A DNA stretch of 64,000 bases from Bolinopsis microptera (taxonomy: Eukaryota; Ctenophora; Tentaculata; Lobata; Bolinopsidae): positions 14,792,983 to 14,856,982 of the forward strand of contig NC_087077.1 of assembly GCF_026151205.1 (NCBI RefSeq), given 5' to 3'. The position numbers and the translations under genes are program-made. Below are positions 11,015 to 20,836 of the stretch, piece after piece (the first letter of the stretch is position 1; each line of letters begins with the position of its first letter). Below the pieces are notes generated by a model, which saw only the letters and a program-made list of their open reading frames with translations, ran no database searches and was not told the DNA's origin.

Positions 11015-12460
11015 ATGGCTTTATCAAAAAAACTTAGTATGAACTTGAAGAACTGCTGCGATGAGAGAACTAAAAACCTTGTTGTGGCCTCGTTCTGTAC
11101 GAGTCTGTTGTTGTTTGCTAGTGCGCCAGCCGGGACAATTCAAAATATAGCCCTTGCTGAGAGCACGGACATCGACCTCTCAGTCGGATATTATTCTGAG
11201 GTGGTGAAAACGGTAGCAGGTATCGTCGGAGCAATCATTTTTCATCCAGTACATAAACTGGTTGGGATCAAGGTCACTGCACTGCTGTCCACTGTTCTGG
11301 TGACTGGCAACTACTGGGTGATGGTATGGATTGTGAATAAGTATATGCTATACTTCGGAGCTGCTTTATGTGGAATGGGCTGGGGAGCGTTGTGGGTCTT
11401 GTGGCCCATGGTTGTGGTTGAAAATTCAGCAGGAGAGAAATCACAGAGGAATATGGGTTACTGGTTTATGTCAATGTCTATCGGAACGTTGATGGGGGGA
11501 TTGGCAAACTACTTTTACTTCGAAGGAGTGACAAAGATATCCTCAAAAAACAGGGTCATGCTCTACACAACCTGTGCAGGTGTTACCATGTTTACTAGTC
11601 TTGTAGCTGCTTTTGGGATCACTGACATAAAGAAAAGCTCAAAACGACATCAACCACTAAAAGATGAAGATACTGAAACCGTCTCCCAGGATGATTTGGA
11701 CGAAGTTACATACTCCACCAAGGGAGGGGAAGCAGATGTGAATATTATGATGCCTAGGAAACCATCTGTTGTGAATAAAGTCAAAGATTGGTTCAAAGTT
11801 ATGACTAAGAAAGCTGGATTAAAAGAAGGTCTCGATTGGTTCAAAGTTATGGCGAGGATTCCTGCATTTTGGTTTTTGGTCATCCCTCTTATCTACTGGG
11901 GATTTATTTGGGGATACTTCATGAAGATACTTCCTACAGCTACAGCATCCATTTCTGATCAAAGAAACCTTATTCCTCTTACATCTGTAATAAATGGGGT
12001 ATGTACCCTAGTTGGATCGTCAACTTGGAACCTTCTCTCAAAGATCACCAACAACATCTTTTGCATCATGTTTGCTTCAGCGATGCTCTTGGCATCAATC
12101 ATACTTTCTATATTGATCTTCCCGAAAGGTGCAGCCTCGGAGCTTTTGGCGCTTGGTTCAGCTGAGACCTACATCACACCTGACTCCATTCACGTTGCTG
12201 TGATCTGTGCTTTGATTGGGCTGGCTGACAGTGGAGTGAGCATCATTTACTTTACAACAGCTGGACGAATTTACGGACACGAACCGGCCCTAGGGTTTGC
12301 TACGAACGCCATTGGCTACTATGTATTTTACATCTGTTCCATGTTTTCTCCTTCCCTATTCGATCTCCACACCTACTGCTACTGTATGATCGCATCAGTT
12401 GTTGCAATGTGCCTTGTATTTCCCTTCGGACTGAGAAAATACCTCGATAATAATGAATAG
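11015..12460 (+). CDS. UNC-93-like major facilitator protein, copy 2
   Basis: Intronless frame of 481 residues, colinear with copy 1 except at the extreme N-terminus, which starts MALSKKLSMNLKN here and MVILILNELSMNLKN in copy 1. Substitutions are scattered, many at third positions or conservative (for example I/L/V within membrane segments), and no frameshift or stop has arisen. That pattern suggests constraint on both copies. The doubled DWFKVM word in the central loop is present here too. The start is fixed by an upstream context shared with copy 1 ('CATTGTTCCT' then 'CAATATGG'). Role and location are as for the family: a multipass membrane protein of unknown partner. Confidence 0.8.
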   Translation: MALSKKLSMNLKNCCDERTKNLVVASFCTSLLLFASAPAGTIQNIALAESTDIDLSVGYYSEVVKTVAGIVGAIIFHPVHKLVGIKVTALLSTVLVTGNYWVMVWIVNKYMLYFGAALCGMGWGALWVLWPMVVVENSAGEKSQRNMGYWFMSMSIGTLMGGLANYFYFEGVTKISSKNRVMLYTTCAGVTMFTSLVAAFGITDIKKSSKRHQPLKDEDTETVSQDDLDEVTYSTKGGEADVNIMMPRKPSVVNKVKDWFKVMTKKAGLKEGLDWFKVMARIPAFWFLVIPLIYWGFIWGYFMKILPTATASISDQRNLIPLTSVINGVCTLVGSSTWNLLSKITNNIFCIMFASAMLLASIILSILIFPKGAASELLALGSAETYITPDSIHVAVICALIGLADSGVSIIYFTTAGRIYGHEPALGFATNAIGYYVFYICSMFSPSLFDLHTYCYCMIASVVAMCLVFPFGLRKYLDNNE

Positions 12461-12463
12461 GTT

Positions 12464-12590
12464 TGATTGACGATGTCAATCCTTCGCAGCTCGGTGCGGC
12501 TCATACAGTATAACTATTAGTACTGCCTGGCTCGGTCACCAAACCGGACGGCGGACGCGCCACTGCACACTGCAAGCGCAAGGAATATGG
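12464..12590. repeat. GAT-loop hairpin short element, copy 3
   Basis: Same GATTGAC-GAT-GTCAATC stem as copy 1, directly after the transporter stop, with 'CTGCCTGGCTCGG' downstream. Confidence 0.6.
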
Positions 12591-12900
12591 TTTGTGGTTA
12601 GACTTAGAGCAAATAATTTGAATAAAATATCTTTTGCTAGTCATAATTTTTATTAATGCCTTGTAAATAAAATGCTAGCAACGAATAAGGTACCTCAAAA
12701 ATTAGCTACTCATGCTATTCCATATTCACTATTTGCTGTTGGGTTTTATACAAAAAAATGAAACAAATGTTTGTCAGTTATATATAAGATTAGATTTTTA
12801 AAATATGTAGATTCTCTTCAAGAGTATTTCATATTTCAAGTGATTTGTTTAAATGCACATTTTGATTTTTAATCTGTTTTAAAAACTAAAACGATTTTAT

Positions 12901-13077
12901 CTCGATTCATGATATAACTATAAGGTTAATATATTTATTGTTTATTTATTGTTTATAAACAATTGCTCTAACAAGATCGACGCAGTACCAAGTACGCGTA
13001 TACACATGGCTATGTGAATATAAACAATATACACGCTATTTGGGAAATTTCATATAATCAACAATTGTATTGTGCCC
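12901..13077. other. Intergenic, no gene seen
   Basis: AT-rich sequence with TTTATTG repeats between the duplicated block and family B copy 4. Confidence 0.4.
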
Positions 13078-13350
13078 CGCTCCCACTAAATCGCTCGCCC
13101 AAATTTTAAGAAAATTCTTGTGAATGTGACAACGTCAACAGTTGATTCACGATGTCAATCCTTCGCATTTCGCCGATTTGCATACGATGGTTGCGAGAAC
13201 TAGAAGAATTATTTGATGCGCGGCGCGACCCAGTAGTGCATCGCGCTACAACCTCAACAGTAAAAGCCCTGAGTGTATGAAACCAATTTTATTCGGCGTA
13301 TTTTTAAAAACTGATTAATCCGAATCACCCTTGACTTATGGTAAAAATTT
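13078..13350. repeat. Family B copy 4 interrupted by a GAT-loop element
   Basis: The family B sequence ('CTCCCACTAAATCGCTCGCC' onward) is broken after 'AAAATTCTTGTGAA' and resumes about 145 bp later at 'AAAAGCCCTGAGTGTATGAA'. Copy 3 at about 5450 is uninterrupted at this place. The insert (about 13122-13261) contains GATTCAC-GAT-GTCAATC and a GC-rich tail, and is bounded by near-identical 'CAACGTCAACAG' and 'CAACCTCAACAG'. This makes the GAT-loop sequence a mobile unit. Confidence 0.6.
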
Positions 13351-14938
13351 CACCTAACCATGTGCAATTTCGCGCCGCTGCGGGCGCGCTTGTTTCACAA
13401 GTCAAGAAACCTCAGGCTCATAATTAACGGGTGATACTCGTAAAATATCTGTTCCATGGACCATCGACGAGTCCAACTCGGCGCGCGTCCTGGTAAGTTG
13501 TAAACCTACAAGCTCATAATCACGTGACCTCAGACTCATAATCACGTGACCTCAGACCCAATTAATTCATAATTAGGTTCTGGCCTGGTCAGCCCCATGT
13601 CACCCGATTTTAAAGTGACGTACGACGTACCTCCAACCTCGTTAAACAAATTAATTAAAAAGTTATGTGTTCTCTGTTTCCCGCTAGGCTCAGGGGTCAT
13701 ATACTTAATTACCCTTATAGAAACTGCAAAGCGCGGGAAATTTTGGCTACCAATATATGGTTGCCAAAATCGATGGGGGGGTTGGTTGCTAGAGCCCTTT
13801 TATACCGCCGTGAGGTGAGTACGCGCTACTGTGTACTGCACTAGCGCAAGGGCTCTGGATCGATAGAGCAAGGTAAAAACGCTTTCCTGGAGAGTTATAT
13901 GGGCAAACAAATGTTTTGGTCACGTGACAGGCTAAACACAAATTCAATTGTTTAGGCCGCTCGAGTTAGGGTTAAGCCGCCGGGTTGTAGTTATAGTTAA
14001 CTACTATACAAGCCGGTCAACTAGTAAGGTTTATGAACAGTTTCCGCGGGGTTGCTCTAATCAGGACCCTCTTGCTTGCAGTATATAGCGCGCGACCACC
14101 TGGCGCCTACTGTACTTGTGAAACAAGCGCGTCACGCAGTACGCATAGACACGTGGCTATGTAAAGCTTCGGGGTCACAGTGGCTGCGCTGCAACTAGCA
14201 CACAAATTTGACGCCCCACAGTCAGTCGAACTAAGCAGACCTTATACGTCGATTTATCATTGACAACGTATGATCAATGATTTTGCCATATTTGCACAAA
14301 TATTTTGTAAATGCGCAGTAACGCCGCGCACAGTCGCAACACAATTTTTGATAAAACAGCTAGGGCCAATGTTCTCCGCAATTTTTTCAATTTTCAGCCT
14401 CTTCCACAGTTTCACATACCAGGCAGCCTTAATTTGCAATACCTCTTCCACAAGAGCTCCACTCAAAAATTAGATTTCCAGAGCTCAATCTAGAATCATT
14501 TCTTTGTGTACTATTTTAAAGCGCGATCAACGCCTGATCAACCAATGTTGGTCGCACGTCAATGCATAAAAAAGCTTCCGCATTGCTTTAAATTGTTACA
14601 GTACGTTTTCCGAATTTATAAATGCTACATCATACTTGATACTACAATCTTCTTTGTTCTGTAGGGCCACATACTTATGCCGTCAGCAGTCAGCATAATT
14701 TTTGTTTTGTAGACCATCCGCTTAAACTTGTCCATAGTATAGTTCAGATTCGTCCGAAGTTTTAAAACACCCATTCCTGTATTTCCGAACTTATGAGTCA
14801 CGTATTTTAACAATTGACCACAGGTTTCTATTATTCCCTGTTAACACCATTACTTTATCAACCACAAATATTCCGCTTTCGACTGTTGATTTATGTGGTT
14901 ACTGGCTTTACTTGTAAAGTTGTACTTTTTAGTTAAAG
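13351..14938. other. Intergenic, GC-richer repeat mosaic
   Basis: 13340-13420 and 13800-13870 match 25940-26060 (shared 'CACCTAACCATGTGC', 'GGGCGCGCTTGTTTCACAAG', 'GCGCAAGGGCTCTGGAT'). 13420-13510 matches 6293-6385. Short open frames here look like chance frames in repeat sequence. No gene is supported. Confidence 0.45.
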
Positions 14939-16654
14939 ATGGAGTCTGCGAGTATGAATTCTACCGAAGAAACTTCTACTTCTAATTCTCACAAGGAGAT
15001 CAGGAAATACTCCTTACGAATACGAGTGAGTAAAAATGTTGAAGTTTAAATAAAACACGCTTTATATAGTTTATATAGTTTATATTTATAATATCGAGAA
15101 AAGACAATTTTTTTTGAGAAAAGACATATTTATATGTTTTGGCACGAATAATAATAATTCATAGGTCGGTCGTGAATTGCAGCTACAATTACACTGGAAA
15201 TACTTTCCAGCGTGCGGTACTTTAGATTAAAAAACCGTTAAATTTTCTTTACCCGTTTTACTTTTATGCCATCTGCATTAATTACAATGTTACAGTACTA
15301 ATTAACATTTCGATCGAATTTGATGAATAAAGCTTTAGTTATGGATTTTTTAAACATCTGAAACTACTTTTATTTAGCGAATCAAGAGATACAAGAAATA
15401 ATGGATACCGAAAGAGAGTCGAGTGAGTCCGAATCTGATTCAGAGTTCGATCGAATCGAAACTAACGTGGACGATATAGCTGGATATAGAGATATAATAA
15501 TACTTCAGTCTATCTCAAAAGGTATGATTATTATAATATTAATAGAGATATTTGTAATGGACCCGACAAGTTAAAACATTACGGAATACGGGCAATATAG
15601 GCATAAGAGTTTCGATCAGACTGCGATAACTCAATCTGAGAAATCTCTCACAAACAAAGTCTCGTAGTGTGTCCACTTTCATCGGACGTGATATGAGAGA
15701 TGTCCAACACACGAAACGAAAATACAATGAATTGCCCGAGTTCAATGATCAAAATAATGTTCCGTTTGTACTAATTCTTGCTACCTATCTATCTAGTCCT
15801 TAGGTTTGCAGCTTACTCTGAATGAGTGTTGCCGACTGCCAAGGTTTAATAATGGCTTTGTGGTCGAGGTCCCTCTAGTAGAAAGTATTTAATAATTTTC
15901 AATAATATGTAATAATATAATTATGACCTGGTTTTATCAGGTCAGTCAATGAATTCTGAGAAGAGTACTACGCCAGAACCATTATTTCGGAAGAATCTAG
16001 GTCAGAATGTATATCGAGAGGAAAGTTCATCTGATTCTGATAAGGGGACGATATCAGGTAAGGGCAATTTTGTAATCTATCGATGGTCACTTAATTAAAG
16101 GCACGGTTACCGTTAAGTGTCCGTTCCTTAAGTAACCACATTAGGCGTTAAACGTGTCTTTACTGTGCCTTTATCGTGGATTGAGTGTCCGTTATGTGTG
16201 CGTTGACCATGCCGTAACATTAACTGTACCTTAAGTGACCTGTTATTGTGCTCTCGTATATTGACGTGTTACTTCGCGTGTAACTAGGCTATTTAACAGC
16301 GGAATCACAGGGCTATTATGTGTTTACCTTACTAAATACCTGTCTAGCAATGTTTACTTGTGACTTGGGAATCTTGCGGTGATTTATTTAGTTTTAGGAT
16401 TACCTTACCTGATAATTAGGTTCAGCACCCTTGAGGGGCTTTATTTGGTTTACTGTCGTATCACGTGAGCCTATTGGGGGTCATGTGATTCGGTGATTTT
16501 TGTGTAGAATGTTCTTCTACGAGACCGAAGATTTTGGATATATCTCCGGTCTCGTTTCTCTTGACTCTTTGTATTACATACTGCATAGATCAAATATTAT
16601 TACATAACTGTTAAACAGTATAAATCTATTACAGGAATTCCCGCTCTTGGCTAG
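14939..16654 (+). CDS. Possible small acidic Ser-rich protein, four exons (tentative)
   Basis: A chain of exons keeps phase: 14939-15025, 15389-15521, 15941-16057 and a short terminal exon 16635-16654 ending in TAG, with donors GTGAGT, GTATGA and GTAAGG. The product would be about 119 residues, low complexity and acidic, with words such as 'ESSESESDSEFD' and 'SSSDSDKG'. No domain is recognised. The acceptor of exon 2 is a weak AG reached only by skipping a closer one. A further open piece at 16635-16743 in another frame ('EFPLLARKFDYEFGPDSKN') and one at 17410-17580 might belong to a different isoform or a broken gene. The model rests on splice signals alone. Confidence 0.3.
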
Positions 16655-17040
16655 GAAATTTGATTACGAATTTGGGCCAGACTCTAAAAACATTGATTTT
16701 CTGTGGTACGACTTGTTCCTGAATCACATTGTTGAAGGAATGAGGTAAATCTTTAAAACCAATTTCTTATGGACTGTAGGTCTGTAGAAGCATTAAAATC
16801 GGGCGTTGCTTGCCACAGGCTATCCCGAATTTAGAAGGCTTACTTTGATCTTTAACAGTATCACTGACATTGTCTCTTCCGCGGTGGTCCCAGACCACTA
16901 AACTAATATTGCCTGGGAGTTTCATGAAATGAAGTATTAGAGACGATCAAATTTTGCGTTTGTAAATAGACATTAAGTTGTCGGCTATATCGAAAGGGCA
17001 AATTAACCCTGGAAATAAAGTTCAGATTATAATTTTATTA

Positions 17041-17290
17041 AACGGCCAGGTAGCGTAGTTGGTTAATCATCGGATTTGTAATCGTGAGATTGCGAGTTCG
17101 AAACCCACTGCCTGCCTAGTCGTGGGGTGAGTGTCGTCGACATTCAGCTAAAGATCCTGAGTGGTCTATGCAGCCCCCCGGTCTACTCAGCCGAATATTC
17201 GAGAAATCCTGTGTGAGGGTTAAATGAGAAGCTGTCCATTGCAGCGAAGTCTCGGGCGAAGAAAGTATGGTACACACTACCTTAACCGTC
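17041..17290 (+). mobile_element. tRNA-derived SINE
   Basis: The head has a perfect box A (TAGCGTAGTTGG) and box B (GTTCGAAAC) spaced as in a tRNA, with a TGT triplet where an anticodon would lie. The anticodon and acceptor stems do not pair well, so it is not a functional tRNA gene. A body of about 180 bp follows ('GTCGTGGGGTGAGTGTCGTC' to about 'GCGAAGTCTCGGGCG'), as expected for a SINE. Only one copy lies in this window, so its ends are approximate. Confidence 0.65.
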
Positions 17291-17872
17291 ACTGGCCTAA
17301 TTAAATCCTAAGTCGGCTTCCTGTAATTGGCTAGTTACTCTTGTGTAACAATGTGGCTGTTGGAATACTCCAAAGTAAAATAAGTGTGAGATAAAATTCT
17401 TTTATAGGTACGTAACAGCAAAGCAAAAAAGATCAAGTCATTATACTCAGACGATTTCATTAGTTCATCGGAGCTAGGCGGGATAAATTTCTTGAAAAAA
17501 GTTATCAGAGACAGAGAGTTTCAAACTAATTACAACACTACAAATCTATTACATTTATTGAGGACCCCTAGTGGGAATTAACACCTCAATCAAATGTAGC
17601 AACCATTACAGGTTGTATGTCGATGTAAATGGTTGTTGCATGATAGTTTATATAAAGACATCCTAAAGACTATCAGACATCGTTTTTAAGAGCTGTTAAC
17701 TCCCATCTATCACCTATCACCCATCTATCACCTAAAGAATATCAGACACCACTCATTCCCATCTTCTGAATTGCTGCAAAGGTACTGTAATCAACAACTA
17801 AATAACTATAAACAGTTGCATCGCTTTTAGACTCTATCCTGAATTCTTTGCATTATTGTGTTTATTTGAACT

Positions 17873-18391
17873 ATGTCCGGTATCCCAATCAGAAATTACA
17901 GCCTTCGTGACAGACCTAACAGTGCAAAAGCAAAATGTTCTACCTGTGTATCACTAAGTCTTGAAAACGACAATTTGAGGAGACAAATTGCTCGTCTAAC
18001 CAAACTTACCCAAGGCTCAGGCCATGACAAAATTGCGGTTCCATTCTCTTGCGGGGACAATGTTCTTATCTCTGAACATGAATCAGAAACTCAAAACTGT
18101 GAAGTTAGCAGTGTGACTGAACTTAATAGCAACCCATCTCTTGTGAATTCTTCTGATGTTAACAAACAATCTTCAACCAACATTGTGGGTAAGTCCATCA
18201 ATCCATATCATGATTTGAGTCGAGGTGTATTCAGGTTTGTTGATACTCTCAAGTTGGATATGGAAACACAATACACACAAACGTTTAACAATAGGGCTGT
18301 AGCATACTATGGGGATTTCCCATATGCCTACAATGGAGGCTTCCATAACACAAGGCCGTTAAATGACAATCCCTTATTAAAGTCTATTTTA
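17873..18391 (+). pseudogene. LINE ORF1, 5' part: zipper-like start and first half of AlkB domain
   Basis: 173 codons of the first ORF of the host LINE. An N-terminal region has a CxxC pair ('KCSTC') and a short coiled-coil-like stretch ('LENDNLRRQIARLTKL'), typical of LINE ORF1 starts. After a Ser/Asn-rich linker comes 'NNRAVAYYGDFPYAYNGGFH', which fits the N-terminal part of an AlkB-type dioxygenase fold. The frame is cut at 18391 by an inserted LINE. The frame stays open into the insert for another 131 codons, giving a chimeric 304-codon ORF that is not one natural protein. The AlkB domain resumes in phase at 19615. Confidence 0.7.
18377..18391. repeat. 15-bp target-site duplication, left copy
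   Basis: TTAAAGTCTATTTTA here is repeated exactly at 19600-19614, flanking the inserted LINE. Removing the insert with one copy restores an uninterrupted reading frame. Confidence 0.9.
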
Positions 18392-18834
18392 AAATTCAAC
18401 AAAAGATGGGAGAAATGCAATATCAGCGACAATACTAAAGAATTTGTAACTGGGATACTACATCACAAATTGCATGGACAATATCTTTTTAAATTAGGAG
18501 CAGAATTACTCAGACCACTTACAAGACTGATAACTGGTCACAACGGACTAAACCACTTCCAAAATAAAATAAACTTCACCACAGCACCCTCCTGCAGCTA
18601 TTGCGAATCAGAAACACATGAAACCGCATTACATTTAATTTGCGAATGTGTACGATTCACACATATTAGAATGAACAAGTTTGGTGAGGATCCAACAACT
18701 ATTGATCAAGTCATACGAACCATAGCACAAACAAAAGCACTTAAGCTAACAAATCTACTAGACTTCGTCGACTACCCAGATCTCTGAACCATAGTAACCA
18801 CACACCGTTACCAGGAACGAGAGCGAGGGACGAC

Positions 18835-18883
18835 AAGGGGCTATTGCGATGCAATCTGGACAAGAGTCCAGGCTGGCTCCCTT
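18835..18883 (+). ncRNA. Structured 3' UTR unit 1
   Basis: Outer stem AAGGG/CCCTT encloses hairpin TTGC-GAT-GCAA and hairpin CTGGAC-AAGA-GTCCAG, a three-way-junction shape. Units 2 and 3 share the layout with different bases in the stems. Confidence 0.55.
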
Positions 18884-19016
18884 AGTTCCAACCTCTCGGT
18901 ACTGGAAACGATACATTTTCTAATCCTGATAACCCATCTCTCCAAGATACAATCATACAATAAAAGTACAATCTCATCGAACTCACATCTCTGGAGTTAA
19001 GCGCAAAGCGTCACTA

Positions 19017-19065
19017 TGGGGCCTTCGCGATGCGAACCAGACACATAGTCTGGACTGGTACCCCA
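19017..19065 (+). ncRNA. Structured 3' UTR unit 2
   Basis: Outer stem TGGGG/CCCCA encloses TTCGC-GAT-GCGAA and CCAGAC-ACATA-GTCTGG. Compared with unit 1, the stems changed on both sides and remain paired, while the GAT loop is fixed. Confidence 0.55.
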
Positions 19066-19132
19066 GACGCTAACGTGAAACTTACAGAGTATATAGGATA
19101 TAACAACTTACTCGGGCGTAAGGAGTCGATAC

Positions 19133-19176
19133 GGAGCTATTGCGATGCAATCCAGGCAAGTGTCTGGACTGGCTCC
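19133..19176 (+). ncRNA. Structured 3' UTR unit 3
   Basis: Outer stem GGAGC/GCTCC encloses TTGC-GAT-GCAA and TCCAG(G)C..GTCTGGA, with the common 'CTGGCTCC' 3' side. Confidence 0.55.
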
Positions 19177-19599
19177 TAAAAACTCCAAACGCTCGGGCGA
19201 GCGGCATGGCAACTCTGATCCTTTATAAACAATTATTTTACCAAACATACAGTACGCAAAACGAACGCAGATTTCAATTCTTATATAGCGAAAAAGCCGA
19301 AGTGCGCGGAGGCCGGGGAGAGGGGCTAGCTCCGGCGCGCGCGCCGGGATAGCACCCCAACACGGTAACGCGCAGCAGAGTAGTGGGGTCGGCCACACTA
19401 CCGAATACACGTGAAGCCTACCCGGGGTTTATTACCCGCACGGCTATATTATTATGCGCAGTTGAAACCTGGAGGCTCGCCGACCAGGTTCACCGGGTGG
19501 AAACTGAAGGCATATATGACTCCCATATCTGAAAGCAGGTTGGGAGCACTACGGAAAGCTTAGAAGCTCCCGTCACCTACTAACTACTAACTAACTAAC

Positions 19600-19614
19600 T
19601 TAAAGTCTATTTTA
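19600..19614. repeat. 15-bp target-site duplication, right copy
   Basis: Exact repeat of 18377-18391 at the 3' border of the nested LINE, directly after its TAAC-type tail. Confidence 0.9.
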
Positions 19615-20699
19615 GAACGTTTACGCTCACAGTTCCCAAGTCTGAAATTTAACAGCGCCATGATCACTAAGTATGAAAATGGCAAGCAAGGAATACCATT
19701 CCATTCAGATGATGAGAGGTCCATATCACCAGGCTCCATGATTTCCACCATATCGTTAGGAGCAACAAGAGTCCTCAGTTTTAGGTCTAAAAGCAAAGTC
19801 CACGTTGCCAATCTTACTCTCTCCCATGGCGACATAATGATTATGACTAGAAAATCTCAGGACAGCTTTGAACACAGCCTTATTCAGGACCATACTGATG
19901 ACATGAGAATTAGCATTACTCTGCGCCAGATTGATGGCAGTGCAACCTTGTCTGCTCCACTCGATACCTCAAGTAAGCCTTTTGTTACTGTAAGAGAAAC
20001 TGAACCCTCAATCAAAGGGAAATCATCACCCAACAAAATCACTCATAAGAGCACCGTACCCCCTGCTTCAGTCAAAAGCAAATCCCTTGCTGTGTATGTT
20101 AGCTCAAGCATGTTCTCCAAGTTAGATGCTACAAAACTATCCTCTGCTCATCAAGAAGCACATGTATTTCACTATCCTGGTGGCATTGCAAACGGTATCA
20201 ATGAACGCTTCCACTCAGATGAAAGAAAGAGGTCAATTGATGCAAATAATGTGAAGACCATCGTACTCATGTGTGGAACTAATGATGTGGACTTAATCCT
20301 AGAGAGTCCTCGACACATGAGGAATAGATTAATGTCACCCGATGAGTTCACAGGAAAAGCAAAGGCCCTTGATAACACCAATCGCTCTATTGATAATCTG
20401 ATCCAGTCACTTCACTCGTGGGCTCCAGCTGCAAAAATTAAGATCATAAACATTTACCAAGAGAAAGTTTTGCTAGAAATAAAGTGATAAATGACATCAA
20501 TATCTTTTTATCTAAGATTCCTTCCAAATACTCGTTTGTTAGCTTTATACCCACAAAGATGAATCGATTTTTGTTTAGTGATAGATCTGGATTCAGGAAA
20601 TCATCTTGTTTTAGTAGATTTGGGGAAGACAATGTGCATCTAAACAGCGATGGTATCTTTAAACTAGCAAAGCACATCAAGTACCATGCTCACCATTGA
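19615..20699 (+). pseudogene. LINE ORF1, 3' part: AlkB catalytic half plus SGNH-hydrolase-like domain
   Basis: Continues the AlkB domain from 18391 in the same phase. Every catalytic signature of an Fe(II)/2-oxoglutarate AlkB dioxygenase is visible: the HxD iron ligands in 'IPFHSDDE', the distal His in 'FEHSLI', and the 2-oxoglutarate-binding RxxxTxR word in 'RISITLR'. After a linker comes an SGNH/GDSL-esterase-like domain: 'VYVSSSMFS' where GDS is usual, block III 'CGTNDVD', and block V DxxH in 'DNVHLNSDG'. A frameshift at about 20452 puts block V in another frame, so the copy is dead. SGNH esterases are known in ORF1 of CR1-type LINEs. AlkB in this position is unfamiliar to me. Confidence 0.7.
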
Positions 20700-20836
20700 A
20701 ATCGACATGACATTTCCACCTGAATATTTATTTTGATTTCAAGTTTAAAACTTTTCTATTGAAAATATTTACAGGCAGATAATTTTCACATGATTTTAAC
20801 TTTTAATCAGACACAACGACTAACACGTTTTGTGAA

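Larger units (their letters stand above)
9108..12900. repeat. Segmental duplication, right copy (with UNC-93-like gene 2)
   Basis: Counterpart of 1796-5340. It carries extra stretches not in the left copy, at about 9590-9830 and 10185-10790. Family B copy 2 lies at 9897-10050. Confidence 0.8.
18392..19599 (+). mobile_element. Nested 5'-truncated LINE insertion
   Basis: 1208 bp bounded by an exact 15-bp target-site duplication. Its first 396 bp encode the C-terminal end of a LINE ORF2: 'LLRPLTRLITGHNGLN' and the Cys-Cys-His-Cys knuckle 'CSYCESETHETALHLICEC', which in I/R1-like and related elements lies after the reverse transcriptase. The remaining 800 bp is a 3' UTR with three copies of a folded unit and a tail of TAAC/CTAA repeats at about 19577-19599. 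It is on the same strand as its host LINE. The short length shows 5' truncation during target-primed reverse transcription. Confidence 0.85.

Noticed and set aside
13420-13515. Hammerhead-type ribozyme in the GACGAGTCC.. repeat shared with 6293-6385
   Set aside because: The core CUGANGA and the matching GAAA after stem II are both missing on either strand; only a short CGAGT/ACTCG hairpin remains.
17041-17115. Functional tRNA-Thr (TGT) gene
   Set aside because: Box A and B match, but anticodon and acceptor stems do not pair and a SINE body follows.
17873-18787. A single 304-residue gene
   Set aside because: Codon 174 onward belongs to a nested LINE bounded by a 15-bp target-site duplication.
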